DNA from: Microbacterium lushaniae
Lineage (GTDB): Bacteria; Actinomycetota; Actinomycetes; Actinomycetales; Microbacteriaceae
DNA length: 64,000 bases
Assembly: GCF_008727775.1 (NCBI RefSeq)
Contig: NZ_CP044232.1
Location: forward strand, 744,001-808,000
Direction: 5' to 3'
Shown here: piece by piece, positions 25,018 through 32,814 of the stretch
Layout: every line of letters starts with the position of its first letter
Numbering within the stretch: position 1 is the stretch's first letter
Notes under the pieces: generated by a model
Database searches by the model: none
What the model was told of the DNA's origin: nothing
What the model saw: the letters and a program-made list of their open reading frames with translations, nothing else
Translations under genes and position numbers: made by a program

Positions 25018-26589
25018 ATGGCCAATGGCCGGCCGACGATCTACGACGTCGCGAAAGCCGCCGGGGTGTCCAAGTCGCTCGTCTCGCTCGTCCTGCGGGG
25101 CGCGGGCGGCGTGAGTGCGGCGTCGCGCGAGGCCGTCCAGCGCGCCATCCGCGACCTGGACTACCGGCCCAGCCGCGCTGCGGCCGCGCTCGCCGCCGGG
25201 CGCACGCGCCTGGTCGGCGTGCTCATCGACGACTACGCCAACCCCTGGTTCGTCGACCTGCTCCGCGGGCTCGACGAGGTGCTCAGTCCCGACGGCTACC
25301 GGCTGAGCGTCGTGGACACGGCGACCGCCGCCGGCGTCGAGGATCCCGTCGAGGGCCTGCTGTCGATGCGCGCCGACGGCATCATCGTCGCGCGCGACGT
25401 CCCGCACGTGCTCCTGGGCGACGCCGCACCCCCGTTCGTCATCGCCGGCACCCGCGCCGACGTCCCCGACGGCGTGGACGCGGTCGGCAACGACGACGTG
25501 CTCGGCGCGCGCCTGGCCACCGAGTACCTCCTCGGCCTGGGACACCGGGAGATCGGCCATCTGTCGGTCGTGGGCGGGGCCGGGCAGACGCGGCGGGAGA
25601 GCTTCCTGGCGGCGATGGGGGATGCCGGGGCCCTCGCGCGCGCGACGGCGTACCGTGGGCCCGCCACCGAGCGCGCGGGATATGACGGCTCGCTCGCCCT
25701 CCTGCGGGAGCATCCCGGCGTCACGGCGATCTTCGCCGCGAACGACGTCATGGCCATCGGCGCGCTCGGCGCCGCGCGCGAGCTCGGACGCGACGTGCCG
25801 GGCGACCTCTCGATCGTCGGCTACGACAACACCGCGCTCGCCCAGACGCGGCTCATCGACCTCACGACCGTCGACGACGACAGCGTGGGGGTCGGCCGGG
25901 AGGCGGGCAAGCTCCTGCGGGCACGCCTGGCCGGGGAGGATCCGGTCGACGTCCGCCGCACGCTGGAGCCCTCGCTCGTCGTGCGCGGCACCACGGCGCC
26001 GCCCCGATTGAAGCCCTCCCCGCGAGACTGCACGCCACCGGCGAAACCCCGACATAAGGCCGCGGTCTCGCCGGTGGGGTGCACTCTCGCGGGGAAGCGG
26101 CCGGAGGCGTCGGCGGGGAATGTTGACACGAGGGGAAATGTGCATATGATCGGACAAAGTCTGAGCAAGGGAGGTCCTATGCCACTCGTCCGCATCGACC
26201 ACAGCGACGCCCGCACCAATCCGCGTGAGATCGCCACCGCGATCCACGACGCGATCGTCGAGGTCTACGGCATCCCCGAGCGTGACCGCTTCCAGGTCAT
26301 CACCGCGCGCCCGGCGGCGACGATCATCGCGGAGGACGCCGGTCTCGGCTTCGACCGCACCGACCCCGTCGTCATCCAGATCTTCACGCAGCGCGGGCGC
26401 ACGGATGAGGCCAAGCAGCGCCTGTACGCCGAGATCGCCGCGCGGCTCGAGGCCGTCGGGGTCGCGGGGGAGGACGTCTTCATCGGCTACGTCGAGAACG
26501 GCCCGCAGGACTGGTCGTTCGGCTTCGGCCGCGCGCAGTACCTCACCGGCGAGCTCGCCGTCCCCGCACCCGCTTCCGAGAAGGAGTGA
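25018..26589 (+). CDS. LacI-family regulator; reading frame lacks its own stop and continues through the tautomerase
   Basis: Residues 1-330 are a complete LacI regulator: helix-turn-helix IYDVAKAAGVSKSLVSLVLRG (about 8-28), hinge helix (about 50-60) and periplasmic-binding-protein-like domain ending in SLVVRGTTAPP near residue 329. No stop follows. The frame crosses a 27-bp inverted repeat and a roughly 55-residue low-complexity linker, enters the tautomerase in phase at 26179, and first ends at 26587-26589, giving 523 residues. The functional product may be the LacI part alone, a readthrough fusion, or a nonstop product. A TGA in the +1 frame at 26009-26011 suggests a small indel or repeat insertion removed the normal stop. 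GGAGGGCGTGAG precedes the ATG. Confidence 0.75.
   Translation: MANGRPTIYDVAKAAGVSKSLVSLVLRGAGGVSAASREAVQRAIRDLDYRPSRAAAALAAGRTRLVGVLIDDYANPWFVDLLRGLDEVLSPDGYRLSVVDTATAAGVEDPVEGLLSMRADGIIVARDVPHVLLGDAAPPFVIAGTRADVPDGVDAVGNDDVLGARLATEYLLGLGHREIGHLSVVGGAGQTRRESFLAAMGDAGALARATAYRGPATERAGYDGSLALLREHPGVTAIFAANDVMAIGALGAARELGRDVPGDLSIVGYDNTALAQTRLIDLTTVDDDSVGVGREAGKLLRARLAGEDPVDVRRTLEPSLVVRGTTAPPRLKPSPRDCTPPAKPRHKAAVSPVGCTLAGKRPEASAGNVDTRGNVHMIGQSLSKGGPMPLVRIDHSDARTNPREIATAIHDAIVEVYGIPERDRFQVITARPAATIIAEDAGLGFDRTDPVVIQIFTQRGRTDEAKQRLYAEIAARLEAVGVAGEDVFIGYVENGPQDWSFGFGRAQYLTGELAVPAPASEKE
26018..26094. repeat. Long imperfect inverted repeat (REP-like palindrome) in the LacI 3' region
   Basis: Arms at 26018-26044 and 26068-26094 pair at 25 of 27 positions around a 23-base loop; mismatches fall at arm positions 11 and 17. 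The size and near-perfect symmetry resemble dispersed palindromic repeats of actinobacterial genomes more than a normal terminator, and there is no T-tract. It lies inside the open frame that joins LacI to the tautomerase. Confidence 0.7.
26123..26150 (+). promoter_or_regulatory. Promoter of the tautomerase-transaldolase operon
   Basis: TTGACA (26123-26128), 16 bases, TATGAT (26145-26150): the closest match to the sigma-70 consensus seen in the window. It starts about 30 bases upstream of the tautomerase ATG and shows that this gene has its own transcription signal despite the open frame from LacI. Confidence 0.7.
26139..26158 (-). promoter_or_regulatory. Proposed iol regulon operator, copy 4 (tautomerase promoter)
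   Basis: On the minus strand TTTGTCCGATCATATGCACA. It shares 15 of 20 positions with copy 3, including ATATGCACA, and overlaps the -10 box of the tautomerase promoter. The TGACAGGACA core is less well kept than in copies 1-3. Confidence 0.4.
26179..26589 (+). CDS. Tautomerase family protein (4-oxalocrotonate tautomerase superfamily)
   Basis: A 136-residue tautomerase-superfamily protein of the long (MSAD/cis-CaaD-like) type. It begins MPLVRID; in this superfamily Pro at position 2 becomes the free N-terminal catalytic Pro after Met removal. This strongly favours translation from the ATG at 26179, which also has a strong AGGGAGGT site, over synthesis as a LacI fusion. ITARPAATIIA and IFTQRGR provide candidate active-site Arg residues. 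It is followed 5 bases later by the transaldolase-like gene and probably acts on a keto acid or keto sugar of the same pathway; substrate unknown. Confidence 0.8.
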   Translation: MPLVRIDHSDARTNPREIATAIHDAIVEVYGIPERDRFQVITARPAATIIAEDAGLGFDRTDPVVIQIFTQRGRTDEAKQRLYAEIAARLEAVGVAGEDVFIGYVENGPQDWSFGFGRAQYLTGELAVPAPASEKE

Positions 26590-26594
26590 CCGCC

Positions 26595-27677
26595 ATGTCC
26601 ACGATGCTCGAGAGCGACCTCGCCTCCCTCGCCCGCGCCGCCGCCACCACACCGACCGTGCTGTGGAACGACTCCGCCGACCCCGACGAGCTGCGCCGCT
26701 CGATCGCGTTCGGTGCGGTCGGTGCGACGTGCAACCCCGTCATCGCCTTCGCCGCGATCAAGAAGAACCCCGAGGTGTGGGTGCCGCGCCTGCGCGAGCT
26801 CGCTGCCGAGCACCCCACGTGGGGCGAGTCCGAGCTGGGCTGGCAGGCCGTCAAGGAGCTCTCGATCGCCGCCGCCCAGCTGCTCGAGCCGGCGTTCGCC
26901 GAAAGCGGCGGCCGCAACGGGCGCCTGTCGATCCAGACCGACCCGCGTCTGCACCGCGACGCCGACGCCCTCGTCGCGCAGGCGGTGGAGTTCTCGCAGC
27001 TCGCCGAGAACATCATCGTGAAGATCCCCGCCACCGCCACCGGCATCGCCGCGATGGAGGAGGCCGCCTACCGCGGGGTCAGCATCAACGCGACGCTGAG
27101 CTTCACGGTGCCGCAGGCCGTCGCCGTCGGCGCAGCCCTCGAGCGCGCCCTCGACCGGCGCGCGGCCGACGGGCTCCCCGAGCAGGAGTTCGGCCACGTC
27201 GTCACGATCATGGGCGGTCGCCTGGACGACTGGCTGAAGAAGTGGACGGCGGACAACCGCATCCTCGTGACGCCCGGCGTGCTGGACTGGGCCGGCGTCG
27301 CCGCGCTCAAGCACGCGCACGCCGTCTTCACCGAGCGGGGCTACCGCAGCCGCATCCTCTCGGCTGCGTTCCGCAACCACCTGCAGTGGGCGGAGCTGGT
27401 GGGCGGCGACCTCGTCGTCTCCCCGCCGTTCGACTGGCAGGCCCGCATCAACGAGAACGCGATCCCCGCCGACGACCGCATCGACGTGCCGGTGGCGCCG
27501 GAGATCCTCGCCGAGCTCCAGCGGCTCAGCGAGTTCCGTCGCGCGTACGAGATCGACGGCATGGCACCGTCGGAGTTCGCCGACTTCGGGGCAGCCCGCA
27601 CCACGCTGCGTCAGTTCCTGGAGGCCGACGCGCAGCTGGACGCGCTCGTGCGCGACGTCATCGTTCCGCCCGCCTGA
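26595..27677 (+). CDS. Transaldolase family protein
   Basis: A 360-residue protein of the transaldolase/fructose-6-phosphate-aldolase TIM-barrel group. GATCNPVIAFAAIKKN near the start matches the TSNPxIx region, and NIIVKIPATATG (about residues 139-150) contains the Lys expected to form the Schiff base. It is not the pentose-phosphate transaldolase by context: it is co-transcribed with a tautomerase in an inositol island. It may cleave a ketose made from an unusual inositol isomer. The ATG at 26595 follows AAGGAG by eight bases; a GTG at 26586 overlapping the upstream stop is less likely. Confidence 0.8.
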   Translation: MSTMLESDLASLARAAATTPTVLWNDSADPDELRRSIAFGAVGATCNPVIAFAAIKKNPEVWVPRLRELAAEHPTWGESELGWQAVKELSIAAAQLLEPAFAESGGRNGRLSIQTDPRLHRDADALVAQAVEFSQLAENIIVKIPATATGIAAMEEAAYRGVSINATLSFTVPQAVAVGAALERALDRRAADGLPEQEFGHVVTIMGGRLDDWLKKWTADNRILVTPGVLDWAGVAALKHAHAVFTERGYRSRILSAAFRNHLQWAELVGGDLVVSPPFDWQARINENAIPADDRIDVPVAPEILAELQRLSEFRRAYEIDGMAPSEFADFGAARTTLRQFLEADAQLDALVRDVIVPPA

Positions 27678-27698
27678 CCTCGGCGGCGCAGCAGGATG

Positions 27699-27712
27699 CG
27701 GCCCCCGGGCCG
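27699..27712. terminator. Short GC hairpin after the transaldolase gene
   Basis: CGGCCC-CC-GGGCCG forms a 5-6 bp stem 22 bases downstream of the stop, before the next regulator. It is short and lacks a T-tract, so this is only a candidate terminator. Confidence 0.3.
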
Positions 27713-27789
27713 TGGTGTCACAATCGGAGCTGAGGCGAGCATGCCGGAAGCCCCGGCGGCGGGCCGATCCCGGATCGGGAGCCATGGCG

Positions 27790-30642
27790 ATGAGATTCTC
27801 GATACTCGGTCCGCTGCAGGTCACGACGACTGCCGGGCTCGTTCCGGTCGGGGGTCCTCGCCATCGGAGACTGTTGTCGGCTCTTCTGGTCACTCCGGGC
27901 GAGGTGGTCTCGACCGATCGCCTGATGGACATCCTGTGGTCATCGTCCCCGCCTGCCAGCGCGCACGACATGGTCCACGTCCGCGTGAGCGAGATCCGGC
28001 GCAGCCTCCGCGCGGTCGACAGCGGCACGAACCTGCTCGTGCGCCACCCGTCCGGTTATGCCGTCGAGGTGGCGGATGACGCTGTGGATGCGACGCTCTT
28101 CCGCTCCCTGACCGAGCGGGGCAGGCACGACCTCGCTCGCGGCGATCCGGAACGCGCAGCGCGTCATCTCCGCGCCGGGCTGGAGCTGTGGAGGTCGGAG
28201 CCGCTGCCCGAACTCGCCGACTGCGACTTCGCCCAGCCGACGATCGCAGAGCTTTCCGAGCTGCGTCTCCAGGCCGCAGAGGACGCCATCCAAGCCGACC
28301 TCGCCCTGGGGCGGCACCGTGAAGCCGTCGGCCCGTTGCGCGCTCTCCTGTCCGAGCATCCGCTGCGCGAGCGAATGCGAGGCCAGCTCATGGTCGCCCT
28401 GTACTGCGGCGGGAGGCAGTCCGAAGCCCTCGATGAGTACGACAGGCTGAGGAACCTCCTGGCCGACGCCTTGGGGGTGGACCCCTCGGTCGAGTTGCAG
28501 GACCTCCGGACCCGGATGCTCCGGCACGATCCCGATCTCCAGCCCTCCCACCCCGACGTGATCCTGCCGCGCCGGGACAACCTCCCCCGCTCCCTCACCA
28601 GGTTCGTCGGCAGGGCGGCCGAGGCCTCTCGACTGGACAGCCTCCTCGCGGCCGGGCGACTCGTCACCATCGTCGGGGTGGGCGGGGTGGGGAAGAGTCG
28701 CTTGGCTATCGAATCTTCCAGGTCCCACGCGAGCGAGAACGCCGGCGGAGTATGGCTCGTCGACCTTGCGCCCGTGTCCGACGCGACGCTGCTCCAGCCG
28801 ACGGTGGCTCATGTGCTGGACGTTCCGGAGCGTTCTGACCGCTCGCTGCTCGACCAGCTCATCGACTCTCTTCGCAACGCGCCGACGCTCCTCGTCTTCG
28901 ACAACTGCGACCTTCTCGTGGACGACGTCGCTGCCCTCGCCGCCGTCCTGCTCCACGCATGTGCGCGACTTCGGATCCTGTGCACGAGCCGCGAACGCCT
29001 GCAGGTGACCGGTGAGGTGGTCCTGTCCCTCGACGGCCTCGCCGTCGACGCGGAACGCGCGGACACCGGCGTCTGGCCGGAGGCGGTGCAATTGTTCGCG
29101 GAGCGCGCGGAGTCCGCCCAGTCCGGTCTGCGCTTCTCGGGCGACAGCGTCCCCCTGATGAGCGACATCTGCCGCAGATTGGACGGTGTACCGCTGGCGA
29201 TCGAGCTCGCAGCGTCTCGAGTTTCGACGCTCGGCCTGAAGCAGATCAGTGATCGCCTGGACGACCGGTTCCGCCTGCTCGACGTCAACGACCGCGATGT
29301 CGACCGCCGCCACCGCACATTGTCGGCCGTCGTGGAGTGGAGCTTCGACCTCCTGAGTGCGGAGGAGCAGGAGGCGCTGCTGTCTCTCGGCGTCTTCGTG
29401 GGTGGCTTCGCGCTGGAGGCGGCCGAGGCGGTCTGCTCCACGCGCGACGGGGCCGCCGAGGTGGCGGAGGTGCTGGCGCGCCTGGTCGACAAGTCGCTCG
29501 TGCAGACCGACCGCTGGTCGCCGCTGGAGTACCGGTACAGGCTGCTGGAGACCATGCGCGATTACGCCCGCGCCGGTCTTCATCAGCGTGGCCTCGTCGA
29601 TGTCATGTGCGCTCGACATGCCGCCTACTTCGCGGCGATGGCCGGCGGGGCGGCGAAGGAGCTGCGGGGAGACGCTCAGGGGCTCTGGCTCGACCGGCTC
29701 GAGCGAGAACACGACAATCTCCGCGCGGCGATGACGTTCTGTCTCGGGTCGGGCCGCGACGCCGACGCGGCGGCGATGGCCGCGGCGCTCTACCCCTTCT
29801 GGGATCTGCACGGTCACTACTCCGAGGGGCGACAACGCCTCCAACAGGTGCTGGACAGCGACCGGCTGACACCGCGCCAGCGCGCACCCGTGCTCATGGG
29901 CGCGGCGACGTTGGCCGCGATCCAAGGTGACCTGGCCATCGCGGGTGGCGCCGCCGGGGAGGCGGCCGACGTCTGCCGAAGGACGCGCGACGCGGCCGGG
30001 CTGGCCCACGCGCTCTCCTACCTGGGGTTCGTGGGAATCGGGAGCGGCGACCTCGACGGCGCGGACACCTTTCTCGACGAAGCCGTCGCGGTCGCGCGGG
30101 GCGCGGACGCGCGGTGGGAATGGGGATGGGCGCTGCTGTTCCGATCCATCGTCGCTCTCTCCGCCGGTCGATACGGGGATGCCGTCACGGCCGCCGATCT
30201 GTCGGACGAGGTGACGACGACGGTCGGCGATCCCGAGCTGCGGGCGTGGAACCATCTGTCGCGGGCCTGCGCATGGGTTGCGCTGGGCGATCACCGCCGC
30301 TGCGCGGCCGAGGCCGGCGACGGCTTGCGCGCGTTCGCCGATCTGGGCGGGGTGTGGGGGCTCACCGAGGGACTGCTGATCTCAGGCATCCTCGCATCAC
30401 GCGTCGGAAGAGTGCGCGACGGCCCGCTTCTCCTCGGTGCCGCCGCACATCTCGCCGAGCTCGTCGGGCCCGCTCAATTCGGCTTCCTCACCTCCGCCGT
30501 CGACAGTGAGCGACTGCACCTGATCGAGACGCTGGGTCGCGCGGGGCTGCGCAGCGGGTGGAACCGAGGGGCTGCGATGGAGCGCAGCGCCGCTGTGGCG
30601 CTGGCGCTGCGCTCCCTCGATGGGATCCTCAGCGGAACATGA
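27790..30642 (+). CDS. SARP/AfsR-type transcriptional regulator with NB-ARC ATPase and TPR-like domain
   Basis: About 950 residues. The order is OmpR-type winged helix (1-95, opening MRFSILGPLQV), BTAD bacterial activation domain (about 100-245), NB-ARC-like ATPase with P-loop GVGGVGKS (296-303) and Walker B LLVFDNCD (367-374), then helical repeats resembling TPRs (about 640-940). Such proteins activate secondary-metabolite or other clusters in actinobacteria, with nucleotide-dependent switching. The start at 27790 is chosen because SARP homology begins there and GGGAG lies eight bases upstream; ATG 27784 or GTG 27712 are alternatives. No biosynthetic cluster is adjacent, and the only close partner is the unknown convergent gene, overlapping by 14 bases. 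Confidence 0.83.
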   Translation: MRFSILGPLQVTTTAGLVPVGGPRHRRLLSALLVTPGEVVSTDRLMDILWSSSPPASAHDMVHVRVSEIRRSLRAVDSGTNLLVRHPSGYAVEVADDAVDATLFRSLTERGRHDLARGDPERAARHLRAGLELWRSEPLPELADCDFAQPTIAELSELRLQAAEDAIQADLALGRHREAVGPLRALLSEHPLRERMRGQLMVALYCGGRQSEALDEYDRLRNLLADALGVDPSVELQDLRTRMLRHDPDLQPSHPDVILPRRDNLPRSLTRFVGRAAEASRLDSLLAAGRLVTIVGVGGVGKSRLAIESSRSHASENAGGVWLVDLAPVSDATLLQPTVAHVLDVPERSDRSLLDQLIDSLRNAPTLLVFDNCDLLVDDVAALAAVLLHACARLRILCTSRERLQVTGEVVLSLDGLAVDAERADTGVWPEAVQLFAERAESAQSGLRFSGDSVPLMSDICRRLDGVPLAIELAASRVSTLGLKQISDRLDDRFRLLDVNDRDVDRRHRTLSAVVEWSFDLLSAEEQEALLSLGVFVGGFALEAAEAVCSTRDGAAEVAEVLARLVDKSLVQTDRWSPLEYRYRLLETMRDYARAGLHQRGLVDVMCARHAAYFAAMAGGAAKELRGDAQGLWLDRLEREHDNLRAAMTFCLGSGRDADAAAMAAALYPFWDLHGHYSEGRQRLQQVLDSDRLTPRQRAPVLMGAATLAAIQGDLAIAGGAAGEAADVCRRTRDAAGLAHALSYLGFVGIGSGDLDGADTFLDEAVAVARGADARWEWGWALLFRSIVALSAGRYGDAVTAADLSDEVTTTVGDPELRAWNHLSRACAWVALGDHRRCAAEAGDGLRAFADLGGVWGLTEGLLISGILASRVGRVRDGPLLLGAAAHLAELVGPAQFGFLTSAVDSERLHLIETLGRAGLRSGWNRGAAMERSAAVALALRSLDGILSGT

Positions 30643-31648
30643 CGGCCATCCCCACCTTCCAGCGACCGTCGTTCCCGACGAACCTGTGAGTGAAGGGGAT
30701 GCCCGCCCGCAGCTCATCATCAGCCAGTGTGACCGTGCGCGTGTAGGTGCCGATGAGGTCGTCGGGGTTGTCGAACAGCCCGACGATCCAGTCGACCGCC
30801 GAGTCGAACCATCCCTTGACGTACGACGCGAGGTAGTTCGCCAGCGGAGGTGGGATGGGGATGCCCACCCACATCCCACCCACGATGATGCCTCTCGCGA
30901 TCAGCGCTTCCGTGACGTAGGCCTGGACATACTCTTTCGCAGCCTGCAGGACGGCGTTGTAGTTCCCATCGTCCTTCTCGACGGCGTCGATCTTGAAGGA
31001 CAGCGTCCGCGGGTACTCCGTGCTGCTGCGGTCGAGTTCGATCGATGCGAGGCGGACGTCGTCGACTTTCACGACTTCGCCCTCGTCCCGGCTCCCGAAT
31101 TTGGAGAGCTTGGTGGTCACGGTGCCCTTCTCGCTGAGAGTGGTGACCGCGAAATGCACCGTGTCCGTCGCCCTTGTCCGCCAGGTGTCATCGTTGGACT
31201 TCTCCACGGTGAACTCCTGCAGGACGAGATCGACGTGCCTGACCGATCGGGCCCGCGGCGGTGGAGGTGCTGCGACACCACCGGGCGCGACGACGATCTC
31301 ACCCCGCAGGGCGGCGAGCTCGCTGCGAACAGCGGAATTGACCGGCGGCAGTGCCGCTGCGGTCCGCTCGTTCAGCGGCATGGCGATCCCGATCTGGACA
31401 TAGGGGCCCATGACGGCCACGCGCTGCGATCTGTCCAGCAGGGCCTGTTTCTTGAAATAGCCCTCGGCGTTTCGGCGGACGGGCTCGGGGAGGTTCCGAT
31501 AGAAATCCCCGAACCTCTCCTCAGCGCCCCGGCGGGCCAGGCCTGCGACGACGTATCGTTCGCCGGCGAGGAGGAACTCCTGGAAGGCGCGGTGACCCTC
31601 GGCGAGCCCTGCTGCGGAAACCATGAGGGCTCCAGATGTGGTGGACAT
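30629..31648 (-). CDS. Unrecognised 339-residue protein
   Basis: No family recognised. Residues 1-115 look helical and conclude in a Pro/Ala linker (120-135). Residues 138-225 look like a beta-sandwich (alternating strands such as RHVDLVLQEFTVEK and YPRTLSFKIDAVEKDD). Residues 235-300 are amphipathic-hydrophobic, including GIIVGGMWVGIPIPPPLANYL, which could insert into or lie on a membrane, and the end (300-339) returns to strands. No signal peptide. The ATG at 31648 has AAAGGACC upstream. Its codon use is ordinary. Its 3' end overlaps the SARP gene on the other strand. An export, toxin-like or sensor role would be a guess. Confidence 0.6.
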   Translation of the reverse strand: MSTTSGALMVSAAGLAEGHRAFQEFLLAGERYVVAGLARRGAEERFGDFYRNLPEPVRRNAEGYFKKQALLDRSQRVAVMGPYVQIGIAMPLNERTAAALPPVNSAVRSELAALRGEIVVAPGGVAAPPPPRARSVRHVDLVLQEFTVEKSNDDTWRTRATDTVHFAVTTLSEKGTVTTKLSKFGSRDEGEVVKVDDVRLASIELDRSSTEYPRTLSFKIDAVEKDDGNYNAVLQAAKEYVQAYVTEALIARGIIVGGMWVGIPIPPPLANYLASYVKGWFDSAVDWIVGLFDNPDDLIGTYTRTVTLADDELRAGIPFTHRFVGNDGRWKVGMAVMFR

Positions 31649-31803
31649 GATGTGGTCCTTTCGGTCGAGTCGATTACCGACCGAGCATCGGACGCCGGCC
31701 TTCTCCGGCGCCTTATCTAACGACCCAGAGCCACGGGTAAGAAGTGGCGGCCGCCGGGTGCGCCGCCTCGTCGATAGGATCGGACCGAGCTGAGGAGCCC
31801 TGG

Positions 31804-32814
31804 GTGAGACCTGACAAGCCGCGCAGACCCACCGTCGCGGATGTCGCCCAGCGAGCGGGCACGTCGACAGCGGTCGTGAGCTACGTCCTCAACGACGGTC
31901 CTCGTCCGGTGTCCGAATCGACGCGATCCCGGGTGCTCGCCGCGATCGACGAGCTCGCGTATCGACCGAGCCGAAGCGCTCGCACGTTGCGGTCGCGGCA
32001 TTCGCAGTTCATCGGCCTGGTGATGCCCGGCACTATCGATCCGTACTACGTCGAGCTGTCTCTTCCGATCGAGCAAGCGGCGGCCCGGCGCGGGCACCTC
32101 GTCATGATCGCGAACTCCGACTTCGACCCCGCGCAAGAAGTCGCCATCACCTCAGCACTCATCGACGAGGGCGTTCCCGGGATCGCGATCGCCGGACTCG
32201 GAGCCTCCCCTTCTCTGGCCCGTCTGATCGAAGCCTCCGATGTGCGCGTCGTCTTCGTCCACCACCGCCCGGAGGGCTATACCGGCCCCCTCGTCGCCGT
32301 CGACGATCGACGGTGGGCGCGCCATGCCGTCGAGCACCTCATCGGCCACGGTCACACCCGCATCGCCTGCCTCGGTCATCATGACGATGACGGCCCGGTG
32401 GGTGCACGCGTGAGCGGATGGCGCGACGCGCTGAGCGCGGCCGGGCTCGCGCACGGTGATGAGCTCATCATCCGCAGCGGCGTCGACCGGTTATCCGCCT
32501 CCGCTGCGGCCGAGCACTGGCTGAAGGAACGGGCGGACGTGACAGCGGTTTTCGCCGCGACCGACGAACTGGCCTTCGGTCTCATGCACCGTGCCGGCGT
32601 CCTCGGGATCGCGATCCCCTCCGAGCTGGCCGTCTTCGGCTTCGATGGGGTGAGTGCGGCCGCCACGTCGGTGCCTGAGCTGTCCACCATCGTGGAGCCT
32701 TTCGCCGACATCGGCGAGCGGGTCGCCGCGCTCCTGTTCGAAGAGCGCGACGACCCGAAGGACCATCAGCTGGAGTGCCGCCCGGTCTACCGTGCGAGCT
32801 GCGGCTGCCGCTGA
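31804..32814 (+). CDS. LacI-family transcriptional regulator
   Basis: A 336-residue regulator: helix-turn-helix TVADVAQRAGTSTAVVSYVLND (about 9-30), hinge YRPSRSARTLRSR, then a periplasmic-binding-protein-like effector domain. The GTG at 31804 is chosen because the helix-turn-helix begins just after it and GAGGAG lies six bases upstream. Its 3' end overlaps the convergent BMP transporter operon by 28 bases. It probably represses that operon, whose promoter 5.6 kb away carries a CG-centred palindrome typical of LacI operators (38448-38459). Confidence 0.85.
   Translation: MRPDKPRRPTVADVAQRAGTSTAVVSYVLNDGPRPVSESTRSRVLAAIDELAYRPSRSARTLRSRHSQFIGLVMPGTIDPYYVELSLPIEQAAARRGHLVMIANSDFDPAQEVAITSALIDEGVPGIAIAGLGASPSLARLIEASDVRVVFVHHRPEGYTGPLVAVDDRRWARHAVEHLIGHGHTRIACLGHHDDDGPVGARVSGWRDALSAAGLAHGDELIIRSGVDRLSASAAAEHWLKERADVTAVFAATDELAFGLMHRAGVLGIAIPSELAVFGFDGVSAAATSVPELSTIVEPFADIGERVAALLFEERDDPKDHQLECRPVYRASCGCR

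Noticed and set aside
26179-26589. Tautomerase acting as the C-terminal domain of a functional LacI fusion enzyme
   Set aside because: Catalysis in this superfamily needs Pro as the N-terminal residue, so the active form must start at 26179; a fusion could at most have a regulatory role.
31693-31710. CGCCGG-N6-CCGGCG hairpin as a terminator
   Set aside because: It lies between two divergent genes, where no transcript should end, and the stem is short.
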